Part shown: positions 5,728 to 12,016 of the stretch, piece by piece
How positions within the stretch are numbered: position 1 is the stretch's first letter
How the letters are laid out: each line of letters begins with the position of its first letter
The notes under the pieces: model-generated
The model's input: the letters and a program-made list of their open reading frames with translations, nothing else
Told to the model about the DNA's origin: nothing
Database searches by the model: none
Made by a program: the position numbers and the translations under genes
DNA from: Puniceicoccales bacterium
Lineage (GTDB): Bacteria; Verrucomicrobiota; Verrucomicrobiia; Opitutales; UBA9783
Length of the DNA stretch: 12,016 nt
NCBI GenBank assembly: GCA_031260015.1
Contig: JAIRKR010000056.1
Location: forward strand, 1-12,016
Direction: 5' to 3'

Positions 5728-6738
5728 ATGCAGACGTGGCAATTTGTACAAGACTACTTCAATTCAACCTTACATGGATGGAAAATGCAACAAGGTCTAA
5801 TTGCATGGGCATTCATTTTTCTTGTAGGCTTTTGCCTAATTTATTTTATTTTTAGGCGCCTGGAGAAAATTAATTTTTTTCAAATCATTCCCTCCAATGA
5901 CCGTTTAGAACGCATACGTTTTATAAAATCCAGGTGTTTTTTACTGTGGGTATTCTTTTCTTTATTGCAATGGAGTGAACACGTAGGCCTGGATTGCTTT
6001 TCAAAATTACTGCGTGGGGGCTCAAGTTTTTGTTTCTTTTTATTTTTGGGAGAATGTGGTGGATTAGGCATACTGTTGCTTTTAAAGCAGTTTTCTTCAA
6101 AAAATTTCTCAATTTGGGGAAATTTTTTCGCAACGGCTCAAAAATTATTGTGGACGTGTTGCGTGGCAGTTGGGCTTATCGTAGCGGCCAACAACTTAGG
6201 CTACGCCCTGGGTGGACTTTTAACCACTCTAGGTGTAGGTGGAGCCGCCATTGCCCTCGCTTCGCGAGATACGTTTGCCAACCTTTGGGGAACCATTTCC
6301 ATTTTATTCGATCAACCTTTTAAAGTGGGTGACTGGATTGTCGTCGGCGCTAAAGCTTCAGGACGAGTTCAAAGTATTGGACTACGTTCCACACGCCTGA
6401 TAACAAAAGCCAATACTTGCCTTTCTATCCCCAACAATGTACTCGTTAACGAATGGATTGATAATTGGTCCGATTTCTCAAATTTGCACGTTCAGCAAAC
6501 TTTTCGACTCAACCTATCCATGTCGGTCAACCAATCCAATGACTTTTTAATTAAGGCGCGTCAATTTTTGTCCGAGTACAAAAAAGTTGAAAATGCGCAC
6601 ATTTACATCACAGACAATGCAGATGGTACCAACAATGCAACCCTTGCATACATTTTAAAAAATACAAATACCCAAGAGATTCAAAACGTGCAGGAGCACA
6701 TTCAATCCGTTTTAAGATCCTTATACTCACATGCGTAG
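5728..6738 (+). CDS. MscS-family mechanosensitive ion channel
   Basis: This 336-residue inner-membrane protein is of the small MscS type. Hydrophobic segments are visible at about 22-42, 68-82, 98-120 and 138-160. They are followed by the pore-lining helix at about 161-181 (Gly/Ala-rich LGGLLTTLGVGGAAIALASR). The beta domain follows with the conserved FANLWGTISILFDQPFKVGDWI (183-204) and IPNNVLVNEWIDNWS. MscS channels open on membrane tension and release solutes during hypo-osmotic shock. The C-terminal alpha/beta domain is complete. It is longer at the N-terminus than E. coli MscS, giving extra membrane segments. No clear Shine-Dalgarno precedes the ATG at 5728; a second in-frame ATG at 5785 follows GGATGGAAA and is a credible alternative that keeps the first membrane segment. 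The gene converges with the leuS-lpxI-HAD operon. Confidence 0.9.
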   Translation: MQTWQFVQDYFNSTLHGWKMQQGLIAWAFIFLVGFCLIYFIFRRLEKINFFQIIPSNDRLERIRFIKSRCFLLWVFFSLLQWSEHVGLDCFSKLLRGGSSFCFFLFLGECGGLGILLLLKQFSSKNFSIWGNFFATAQKLLWTCCVAVGLIVAANNLGYALGGLLTTLGVGGAAIALASRDTFANLWGTISILFDQPFKVGDWIVVGAKASGRVQSIGLRSTRLITKANTCLSIPNNVLVNEWIDNWSDFSNLHVQQTFRLNLSMSVNQSNDFLIKARQFLSEYKKVENAHIYITDNADGTNNATLAYILKNTNTQEIQNVQEHIQSVLRSLYSHA

Positions 6739-6837
6739 GTAGGCTCTGTGTAACGTTACGATAGCCAATAAAATACCCTTACGCTTTGGATATATTTTTG
6801 TCTTTTAACCTATACACATTTTTTAAATAAAGTGCAA

Positions 6838-7662
6838 CTACTCGACAATGACACCTTCAATATTTGCCGGTAGAGGCCATTTACCGGTTCTAGAAAATAC
6901 TTCCCATTTGTCCCTAACCACTTTTTCTGACCAAGTATCTGCACGAGGTAAAATTTCAAACCCAGTGTAATGAATACCCATAAAATCTATGCCCAGCTCC
7001 TTGCCTAGTTGTCCTACCGACAATACATTTTCTTCCAGATCGTCCACAAAAAAGATTCTCTTGGGTACAAAATTCAAACGCTTAAGCAGGGCACCTAGGC
7101 ATCGACCTTTGCTAAAATTATGCGTCAGTAGAACGCCATTTTTATAAACAGGTGCATACATCCATTTCTCTTTAGACACTTCCAATCCGTCTTCTTGCAA
7201 AATTTCTTCAAGATGGACTTCCGCGTAATCTCCAAAAGCCGAACTAAAATCAATCCCTAACTGCTTTAACTGATCTATGCGCCATTGAACGAAATCCTCA
7301 CCTTCCAGGCTACGTACAATCAAGAAAGTTAAAGCCATATTGCAAATATTGCGAGATTGTAAATCTCGAATCGTCTCGGGTACGCTAGGATCCATCAAAG
7401 CAAACGGTAACGAACGCCATACCTGATACCAGCGATTTTGCACCCATTGTCTATCTTTAACGCCACCTTTTCTTGTGGATTCCACGCATTCCATACAAAA
7501 ATCCTGCGCATCCAAAATCAAATATTGCGGATAAAAGACAATATCATTTGGATATATTAAGGTTCCGTCCACGTCCCAAACAAATAAAGTTTGTGCATCA
7601 AAATTTTCACTTAATTTTCGAATCGTAGACCAATAAGCTGTCCGAATAATTGTATGTTTCAT
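6838..7662 (-). CDS. HAD-like protein of the DUF2608 type
   Basis: This 274-residue protein has haloacid dehalogenase superfamily motifs: motif I VWDVDGTL (Asp30 nucleophile, Asp32), a probable motif II at ALTF (Thr112), motif III Lys185 in THNFSKGRCL, and motif IV FVDDLEENV (Asp207, Asp208). The order, spacing and the GVLLTHNFSKG and PKRIFFVDD segments resemble the DUF2608 family, which I associate with chlamydiae, legionellae and other host-associated bacteria. It should be a Mg2+-dependent phosphatase, substrate unknown. There is no obvious signal peptide. Its ATG directly follows the lpxI TAA with no spacer (third gene after leuS and lpxI), so it is translated from the same message, probably by coupling. 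This suggests, without proving, a housekeeping or lipid-A-linked role. Confidence 0.75.
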   Translation of the reverse strand: MKHTIIRTAYWSTIRKLSENFDAQTLFVWDVDGTLIYPNDIVFYPQYLILDAQDFCMECVESTRKGGVKDRQWVQNRWYQVWRSLPFALMDPSVPETIRDLQSRNICNMALTFLIVRSLEGEDFVQWRIDQLKQLGIDFSSAFGDYAEVHLEEILQEDGLEVSKEKWMYAPVYKNGVLLTHNFSKGRCLGALLKRLNFVPKRIFFVDDLEENVLSVGQLGKELGIDFMGIHYTGFEILPRADTWSEKVVRDKWEVFSRTGKWPLPANIEGVIVE

Positions 7663-8505
7663 TTAAAATCCTATTAATTTTATTCCTAAAGACTTTGCCC
7701 GTTCCAGTACTTGCGCTTGATTCAAAATAAGCGTTTTTCCACCTTCTAAAGCTGCCCAAACAATGCCTGCCTGCCTCATTTTTTCTAAAGTTTTTAATCC
7801 AAAGACAGGTACGTCAAAGCGAAAATCTTGTCTGTTTTTTGCCAATTTAACAAATCCCATAGGTTTTTTACAAAGCGTGCCCGCACGTTCCAACATGGCG
7901 TTCGTCCCTTCAAAAGCTTCTACCGCAACAATGGTTCCTTGGCATATGACCAAACCCTGGCCGACATCTAGTGAAGATAAGGTTTTGGCCACAAAAATCC
8001 CCTGTCGTAAGTCGTGCTCGGAAGTTTCAACGGCCTTATCACCCAGTACAACGCCTTTGTCAATCAATTGGTCATCCAAAAAACTTCTTGCGTCCAATAC
8101 GGTGATGCCTAATTTTTCAATTTCGTATACAATGCTACCAAAAATAGTGGAAGCATTTTTTTCTTTCAGTCTGGCCAACAACCAAACGGCCATTAAATCC
8201 AGTTTCAATCCATGAAATAGCTTACTTGGATTAATTTGTCCCGCCAGGAAAACGTAACGCGCCCCTACTTGTTTAAGTGTTTTCAACAATTTACCAATTT
8301 GGCCTACGTTGAGAGATGTCCTTTGAGATTCTGGAATTTCATTTACCCAGCTCTCTGCATCTCCTTCGAACGCGATCATGCAAGCATTCAAATGATAATC
8401 AAGGAAACGATGCCAAACAAGTTTTGGATAATCTCCTTTTCCAACCAATAAAACCACTTTATTTGTGAGGTCAAAATCTTCAGGTAAAAATTTCGATAAA
8501 CGCAT
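7663..8505 (-). CDS. lpxI: UDP-2,3-diacylglucosamine pyrophosphatase LpxI
   Basis: This 280-residue protein has the two-part LpxI layout (DUF1009). The N-terminal domain, to about 130, begins VVLLVGKGDYPKLV and contains VFLAGQINPSKLF. The C-terminal catalytic domain carries SLDVGQGLVICQGTIVAVEA (178-197), FEGTNAMLERAG, VKLAKNRQDFRFDVPVFG and the AGIVWAALEGGKTLIL end. LpxI hydrolyses UDP-2,3-diacylglucosamine to lipid X and UMP in the cytoplasm, the fourth step of lipid A synthesis, replacing LpxH or LpxG. Asp231 in RFDVP matches by motif the Asp studied as catalytic in the Caulobacter enzyme. The length is normal for the family. The start ATG abuts the leuS TGA, and the stop TAA abuts the HAD ATG. 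No other lipid A gene is adjacent, which is unusual since lpxI often sits with lpxA/lpxB. Confidence 0.9.
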   Translation of the reverse strand: MRLSKFLPEDFDLTNKVVLLVGKGDYPKLVWHRFLDYHLNACMIAFEGDAESWVNEIPESQRTSLNVGQIGKLLKTLKQVGARYVFLAGQINPSKLFHGLKLDLMAVWLLARLKEKNASTIFGSIVYEIEKLGITVLDARSFLDDQLIDKGVVLGDKAVETSEHDLRQGIFVAKTLSSLDVGQGLVICQGTIVAVEAFEGTNAMLERAGTLCKKPMGFVKLAKNRQDFRFDVPVFGLKTLEKMRQAGIVWAALEGGKTLILNQAQVLERAKSLGIKLIGF

Positions 8506-11076
8506 TCAATGCACAACCAGGTTGATTAATTTATGGGGCACATAAATTTCTCGGACGCAAGTTCCCCGCTTCAAATAAGGAAGAACTTTCGGCGCCACTT
8601 TTGCCATTTGGACTATTTGATCTTGGGTAGCGTGCGTATGAACCAAAATTTCATCGCGTACTTTGCCATTTACCTGCACAACAATCTTTATTTGCGATTG
8701 CACCCATTTATTTTCCGATAAAGATGGCCATTGAGCTTCCGAAATACTTTTACTTTCCCCAAAACGTGCCCAAAGTTCCTCGGCTATATGCGGCGCGAAA
8801 GGTGCCAGCAATTGCAAAAATTTTTTGGCCGTTTGCCGAGAAATAAATGCTGCCTTCTGTACGCCATTGATAAAGATCATGAGCTGTGAAATAGCCGTGT
8901 TAAATCGTAAATGCTCGATATCTTCGCTCGTTTTTTCAATGGTTTCATCCAATAAGCACTGTATTTTTTGACAGTCTTCCTTGTCACAAATTTTCTTGGA
9001 AATCTGCCCTTCCGCATCCACGTATAGGCGCCAAATTTTTTTTAGGAATCGGTGCACTCCTTCAATGTTTTGTACGCTCCACGGCTTCGAAGCTTCCAAA
9101 GGCCCCAAGAACATTTCGTATAAACGTAAGGTATCCGCACCGTATTGGGCGATAATGGTATCTGGATTTACGACGTTTCCTCTACTTTTAGACATCTTAC
9201 TGCCGTCCGTTCCAAGAATAACACCCGGATGAAACAATTTTGGAAAAGGTTCTTCTGTATTCAATATCCCTATATCAAATAAAAATCGATGCCAAAAACG
9301 TGCGTACAGTAAATGCAGCACCGCATGTTCGGCTCCACCTATGTAAAAATCAGGTACCCCCCAATAAGCTTCGGCTTGCTTGTTGACAAAGGAATTTTCC
9401 TCGTGCGGTGATAAATAGCGTAAATAGTACCAACAGGATCCCGCCCATTGGGGCATTGTGTTGGTTTCTCTTGTACCTTCAATCCATGCCTCGTCCAATT
9501 GACCGTCGGCAGCGGCGACTTCTCCCGTTTGAACATTCATCTTCACATTTAACCAAGATTTATGTGCATTTTGCAAAGGTATTGGAGATTCTTTGGTGGG
9601 TTTAAAAGAAGATATGTCGGGTAATTGCACCGGCAAATGGGCAGTTGTTAGAGGCAGCGCACACCACATTTCGCCTTTCTCCCGGTAACTAACCGGTTCT
9701 TGGGGTAAAAATTCTTTAAACGGACTATTTTTACAACTGATGATACGATGGTAATCCACCTGCTTGACCCATACAATGGGGAAAGGTTCACCCCAATAAC
9801 GCTGCCTGGAGAACAACCAATCATGCAGCTTATATTGAACTGTCTTTTTGCCTCGGCCGATTTTTTCCAAGTATTCCAAAATTTTGTTCTGGGCTTTCTG
9901 GGAAGTCAAACCACTAAAATCACCCGAATGAATCAGTACGCCTTCAGCACAAAAAGGCAGTGTATCCGTCCCTTGCGCCGACTGTAATACGGGTTTGATT
10001 TCCAAAGAATACGTCTGTGCAAATTCAAAATCTCTTTTGTCGTGAGCCGGTACACCCATGATGGATCCTGTACCGTGATAAGGCAGTACGTAGTCCGCAA
10101 TCCAAACGGGAATGCGAGTACCCGTTAACGGATTCAAAACGTATCTGCCCGTAAAGGTTCCCGATTTACCTTCTGACAAATCGGTGCGCTCCAAATCGCT
10201 TTTGGAAGTTACCGATGTACGGTAGGCTTGAATTTCAGCTCGACAATTGTCTGTGGTTAAAAAGTCCACATCCGGGTGTTCCGGTGCCAAAGCAATAAAC
10301 GAAACCCCGCAAATTGTATCAGGCCGCGTTGTAAATACTGCCACACTGCGGTCACCGCCCTCTACAGGAAATTCGATGAGGCCGCCCGAAGAACGTCCAA
10401 TCCATAAGTTTTGCTGTCGTTTAGTAGCTTCTGGCCAATCCAAATCCTTGAGTCCATCCAAAAGTTTATCGCTATAACGTGTAATACGCAGTACCCATTG
10501 GCGTAATTGTCGACGCTCTACGGGGAAGCTGCCGCGTTCCGACTTGCCACCTATCACCTCCTCGTTGGCCAATACGGTTTCCAGCATAGGACACCACCAA
10601 ACAGGTTTTTCATCCACATAGGCTAAACCGTGCTTAAACAATTGTAAAAAAATCCACTGCGTCCAACGGTAATAACTAGGCCACGTGGTGCTAATTTCAC
10701 GATCCCAGTCGATGGCAAATCCAAACCTTTGTATTTGATTTCTAAAATTTTCGGTATTTTTCTCCGTATTCACGGCAGGATGCATACCCGTCGTAATTGC
10801 GTGCTGCTCCGCAGGCAATCCAAAAGCGTCCCAACCCATCGGGTGAAGTACATTAAATCCCTTTGCTTTTTTATATCTTCCAAGAATATCTGAAGCCGTA
10901 TAGCCTTCCGGATGTCCAATGTGCAAACCTGCCCCCGAAGGATAAGGGAACATATCCAAAACGTAATACTTGGGCGCCTCTCTCTCTTGTGCCTTGAAAG
11001 TCTTTTGTTTTAACCAGAAATCTTGCCAATAACGTTCTATGACTTGAAAATCATACTGCGAGCATCGAACGATCAT
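8506..11076 (-). CDS. leuS: Leucyl-tRNA synthetase
   Basis: This 856-residue class I synthetase is of normal bacterial LeuRS length. It charges tRNA-Leu with leucine in the cytoplasm. Landmarks in order are FPYPSGAGLHIGHPEGYT with the HIGH box at 52-55; VWWCPMLETVLANEEVI with GGKSERGSFPVERRQLRQWV; and the CP1 editing domain with TTRPDT at 249-254 and GVPAHDKRDFEFA. These are followed by the DEAWIEGTRETNTMPQWAGS insert-bearing region and KMSKS at 627-631. The anticodon-binding helical domain and a C-terminal VVQVNGKVRDEI domain complete the chain. All catalytic and editing motifs are present, so it should be functional. It is the first gene of a tight three-gene operon (leuS, lpxI, HAD). No good ribosome site is seen before the ATG. 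A possible -10 (TATGAT on the minus strand, 11121-11126) lacks a convincing -35. No T-box leader is seen upstream. Confidence 0.97.
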   Translation of the reverse strand: MIVRCSQYDFQVIERYWQDFWLKQKTFKAQEREAPKYYVLDMFPYPSGAGLHIGHPEGYTASDILGRYKKAKGFNVLHPMGWDAFGLPAEQHAITTGMHPAVNTEKNTENFRNQIQRFGFAIDWDREISTTWPSYYRWTQWIFLQLFKHGLAYVDEKPVWWCPMLETVLANEEVIGGKSERGSFPVERRQLRQWVLRITRYSDKLLDGLKDLDWPEATKRQQNLWIGRSSGGLIEFPVEGGDRSVAVFTTRPDTICGVSFIALAPEHPDVDFLTTDNCRAEIQAYRTSVTSKSDLERTDLSEGKSGTFTGRYVLNPLTGTRIPVWIADYVLPYHGTGSIMGVPAHDKRDFEFAQTYSLEIKPVLQSAQGTDTLPFCAEGVLIHSGDFSGLTSQKAQNKILEYLEKIGRGKKTVQYKLHDWLFSRQRYWGEPFPIVWVKQVDYHRIISCKNSPFKEFLPQEPVSYREKGEMWCALPLTTAHLPVQLPDISSFKPTKESPIPLQNAHKSWLNVKMNVQTGEVAAADGQLDEAWIEGTRETNTMPQWAGSCWYYLRYLSPHEENSFVNKQAEAYWGVPDFYIGGAEHAVLHLLYARFWHRFLFDIGILNTEEPFPKLFHPGVILGTDGSKMSKSRGNVVNPDTIIAQYGADTLRLYEMFLGPLEASKPWSVQNIEGVHRFLKKIWRLYVDAEGQISKKICDKEDCQKIQCLLDETIEKTSEDIEHLRFNTAISQLMIFINGVQKAAFISRQTAKKFLQLLAPFAPHIAEELWARFGESKSISEAQWPSLSENKWVQSQIKIVVQVNGKVRDEILVHTHATQDQIVQMAKVAPKVLPYLKRGTCVREIYVPHKLINLVVH

Positions 11077-11273
11077 TGAGTCAACTAACCAAATACATTC
11101 TTTTAAATCAATCTTTAAACATCATAAAAATGCAGATATATTTTCATCATCGATTGAACCATCGACATTTTATGCACAATTCTGGGGATGTAAAACGTAC
11201 ATGATCATTGAAAATCTGGAGGCCTGCAGTTCAGTTCACTGCGTTGAGAAGCACTGAAATACCCTACGCACGT

Positions 11274-11307
11274 CCACATAATTTTGGCAATACATTTTGG
11301 TATGTGG
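11274..11307. repeat. Inverted repeat upstream of hpf
   Basis: CCACATA (11274-11280) and TATGTGG (11301-11307) are exact reverse complements with a 20-base gap, and the gap itself holds ATTTTGG twice (11281-11287 and 11294-11300). It lies in the divergent gap between leuS and hpf and could be a regulator site. It is short enough to be chance. Confidence 0.25.
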
Positions 11308-11344
11308 GGCGAGAAATGTTGCAAAATTACCCCCAATAAAACAT

Positions 11345-11381
11345 TGCCTGTTGCCGCATGAGGCATAAAATTTCCCTCATG
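11345..11381 (+). promoter_or_regulatory. Competing hairpins at the hpf translation start
   Basis: CATGAGG (11357-11363) is the exact reverse complement of CCTCATG (11375-11381); the two arms hold the two candidate hpf start codons, ATG 11358 and ATG 11379. An alternative stem, TGCCT (11345-11349) with AGGCA (11361-11365), uses part of the same left arm, so the two cannot form together. This could act as a translational switch, but stems of 5-7 bp are weak evidence. Confidence 0.3.
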
Positions 11382-11714
11382 AATGAGTCAGCCATTATCA
11401 TTACGGGAGTGCATTTGACGCTCACAGACGCAATGAAAAATATTGTTACCGAAAAGGTTTCAAAATTATTTAAACATGAGCCTTCCATCGTTCGTGTACG
11501 CGTTGAATTGGTTCAGGATACAAGCAAAAAAGATCAGGGAGAATTCATGGCCAAAGGACATATTCAAATCCAAGGCCCCGATCTTGTGGTGGCCGTTTAT
11601 TCAGAAAATTTATACAAGGCAATCGATGCCTTAGTTGAAAAACTACAACGAAAGATTAGACGTCGTTCACGTTTATTAAAAGTCAGGCGAAAGCAAAATC
11701 TAATAACCCCATAG
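11358..11714 (+). CDS. hpf: Short ribosome hibernation promoting factor (HPF/RaiA family)
   Basis: This 118-residue protein contains one S30AE/HPF domain. ITGVHLTLTDAMKNIVTEKVSKLFKHE (about 15-41) is the typical first strand and helix, followed by VRVRVELVQD, GHIQIQGPDLVVAVYSENLYKAIDALVEKLQRKIRR and a basic tail (RRRSRLLKVRRKQ). The domain binds the ribosomal decoding centre and tRNA sites of the 30S subunit and stops translation in stationary phase or stress. There is no C-terminal extension as in long HPF, so this is the short form. The start is uncertain: ATG 11358 gives MRHKISLMNESAI, and ATG 11379 gives MNESAI, which fits the family better; neither has a good ribosome site. Both start codons lie in a small inverted repeat. 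It is probably a single-gene unit, diverging from leuS across 281 nt. Confidence 0.88.
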   Translation: MRHKISLMNESAIIITGVHLTLTDAMKNIVTEKVSKLFKHEPSIVRVRVELVQDTSKKDQGEFMAKGHIQIQGPDLVVAVYSENLYKAIDALVEKLQRKIRRRSRLLKVRRKQNLITP

Positions 11715-12016
11715 GGTCAGCGGACTTTCCATATGCCCATAAGTTCACAGGTATTTTCGTACTTAGAGGGGACGATTTATTTTTAGAATCTTTACACACA
11801 ATCGAAGTCGAGGCGAATAATGCCAAAGGTCTATGCTTCAAAAGGGAAGCCATGATATGTCTTTGGCACGCTTTAATGGCAGTGTTCAAAATTAGATAGC
11901 ACAATTGATAACGTCCTGGGCAGGGATGCAGAAATAATAGAAGGTTCTGTTGTCTAGGGAAGCGAAGACGAGCCACAGATACCCATTTTTGACATCCATG
12001 AAAATGATGCGGGAGC
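11715..12016. other. Region with no defensible gene; two long ORFs and an inverted repeat
   Basis: About 300 bases follow hpf without a recognised gene. An open plus-strand frame runs to 11899 but has no standard start downstream of hpf. A minus-strand frame is open from the window edge (12015) down to 11683, overlapping the end of hpf, with an ATG at 11976. Neither product matches a family I know. An ATG at 11998 near the right edge could begin a gene outside the window, with only six codons visible. A nested inverted repeat sits at 11821-11868. I see no tRNA. Confidence 0.5.
11821..11868. repeat. Nested inverted repeat downstream of hpf
   Basis: TGCCAAAG (11821-11828) is the exact reverse complement of CTTTGGCA (11861-11868). 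Inside, GCTTC (11835-11839) pairs with GAAGC (11846-11850). The result is a 48-base two-part stem-loop with no T-run after it, so it is not a standard terminator. It might be an RNA structure or a mobile-element scar. Confidence 0.35.

Noticed and set aside
5619..5855. 78-residue ORF upstream of and overlapping mscS
   Set aside because: It begins in the palindrome and runs out of frame through mscS; its product looks random and has no family resemblance.
6742..6766. GGCT...AGCC enclosing the palindrome GTAACGTTAC as a shared terminator for mscS and the HAD gene
   Set aside because: The outer stem is four pairs, the inner palindrome leaves almost no loop and neither strand has a T-run after it.
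7763..8215. 150-residue plus-strand ORF opposite lpxI
   Set aside because: It lies entirely antisense to a well-supported lpxI and its low-complexity Ser/Thr/Pro-rich product is typical of a shadow frame.
11900..11930. Resemblance of the CCTGGGCAGGG stretch to the RNase P RNA core
   Set aside because: The conserved GGAAAGTCCGGGCTC-type element and the other P RNA core helices are absent.

Overview
The window is AT-rich chromosomal DNA from a Gram-negative (LPS-making) bacterium. The evidence for an outer membrane is the 3' end of lptB (LPS export ATPase) and an lpxI-type lipid A gene. The style of LeuS, the use of LpxI, and a HAD-like gene of a type I associate with chlamydiae, legionellae and other host-associated bacteria point to the PVC group, perhaps Verrucomicrobiota with a host-associated life. 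This is an inference from gene content, not something the sequence proves.

Layout. (1) 1-1051, plus strand: the lptB 3' end followed by rnc (RNase III). (2) 1099-1548, minus strand: a YhcH/YjgK/YiaL-family (DUF386) cupin-like protein. (3) 1549-2888: a loosely packed stretch with two small proteins that I read as divergent flagellar components, FliE-like (1703-2053) and FliO-like (2359-2772). Two tiny ORFs lie between them and no other flagellar gene is present. It looks like a collapsed or rearranged flagellar/type III export locus. (4) 2958-3815: an APH/choline-kinase-fold small-molecule kinase, closed by a very long terminator-like hairpin. (5) 3935-5539: a secreted class 3-type lipase with signal peptide, GHSQG nucleophile elbow and acidic tail, followed by a clear terminator. 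(6) 5728-6738: an MscS-type mechanosensitive channel. (7) 6838-11076, minus strand: a tight operon leuS > lpxI > HAD-like phosphatase, in which each stop codon abuts the next ATG with no spacer. (8) 11358-11714, plus strand: a short ribosome hibernation factor (HPF/RaiA). (9) 11715-12016: about 300 bases with no gene I can defend, but with an inverted repeat and two unconvincing ORFs.

Functionally, envelope (lptB, lpxI, mscS), RNA/translation (rnc, leuS, hpf) and export/secretion-related (fliE/fliO-like, secreted lipase) genes are mixed. The points most worth a second look are the isolated FliE/FliO pair, the secreted lipase whose start codon sits in a small hairpin, a near-perfect operator-like palindrome before mscS, the zero-spacing leuS-lpxI-HAD operon, and competing hairpins at the hpf start.
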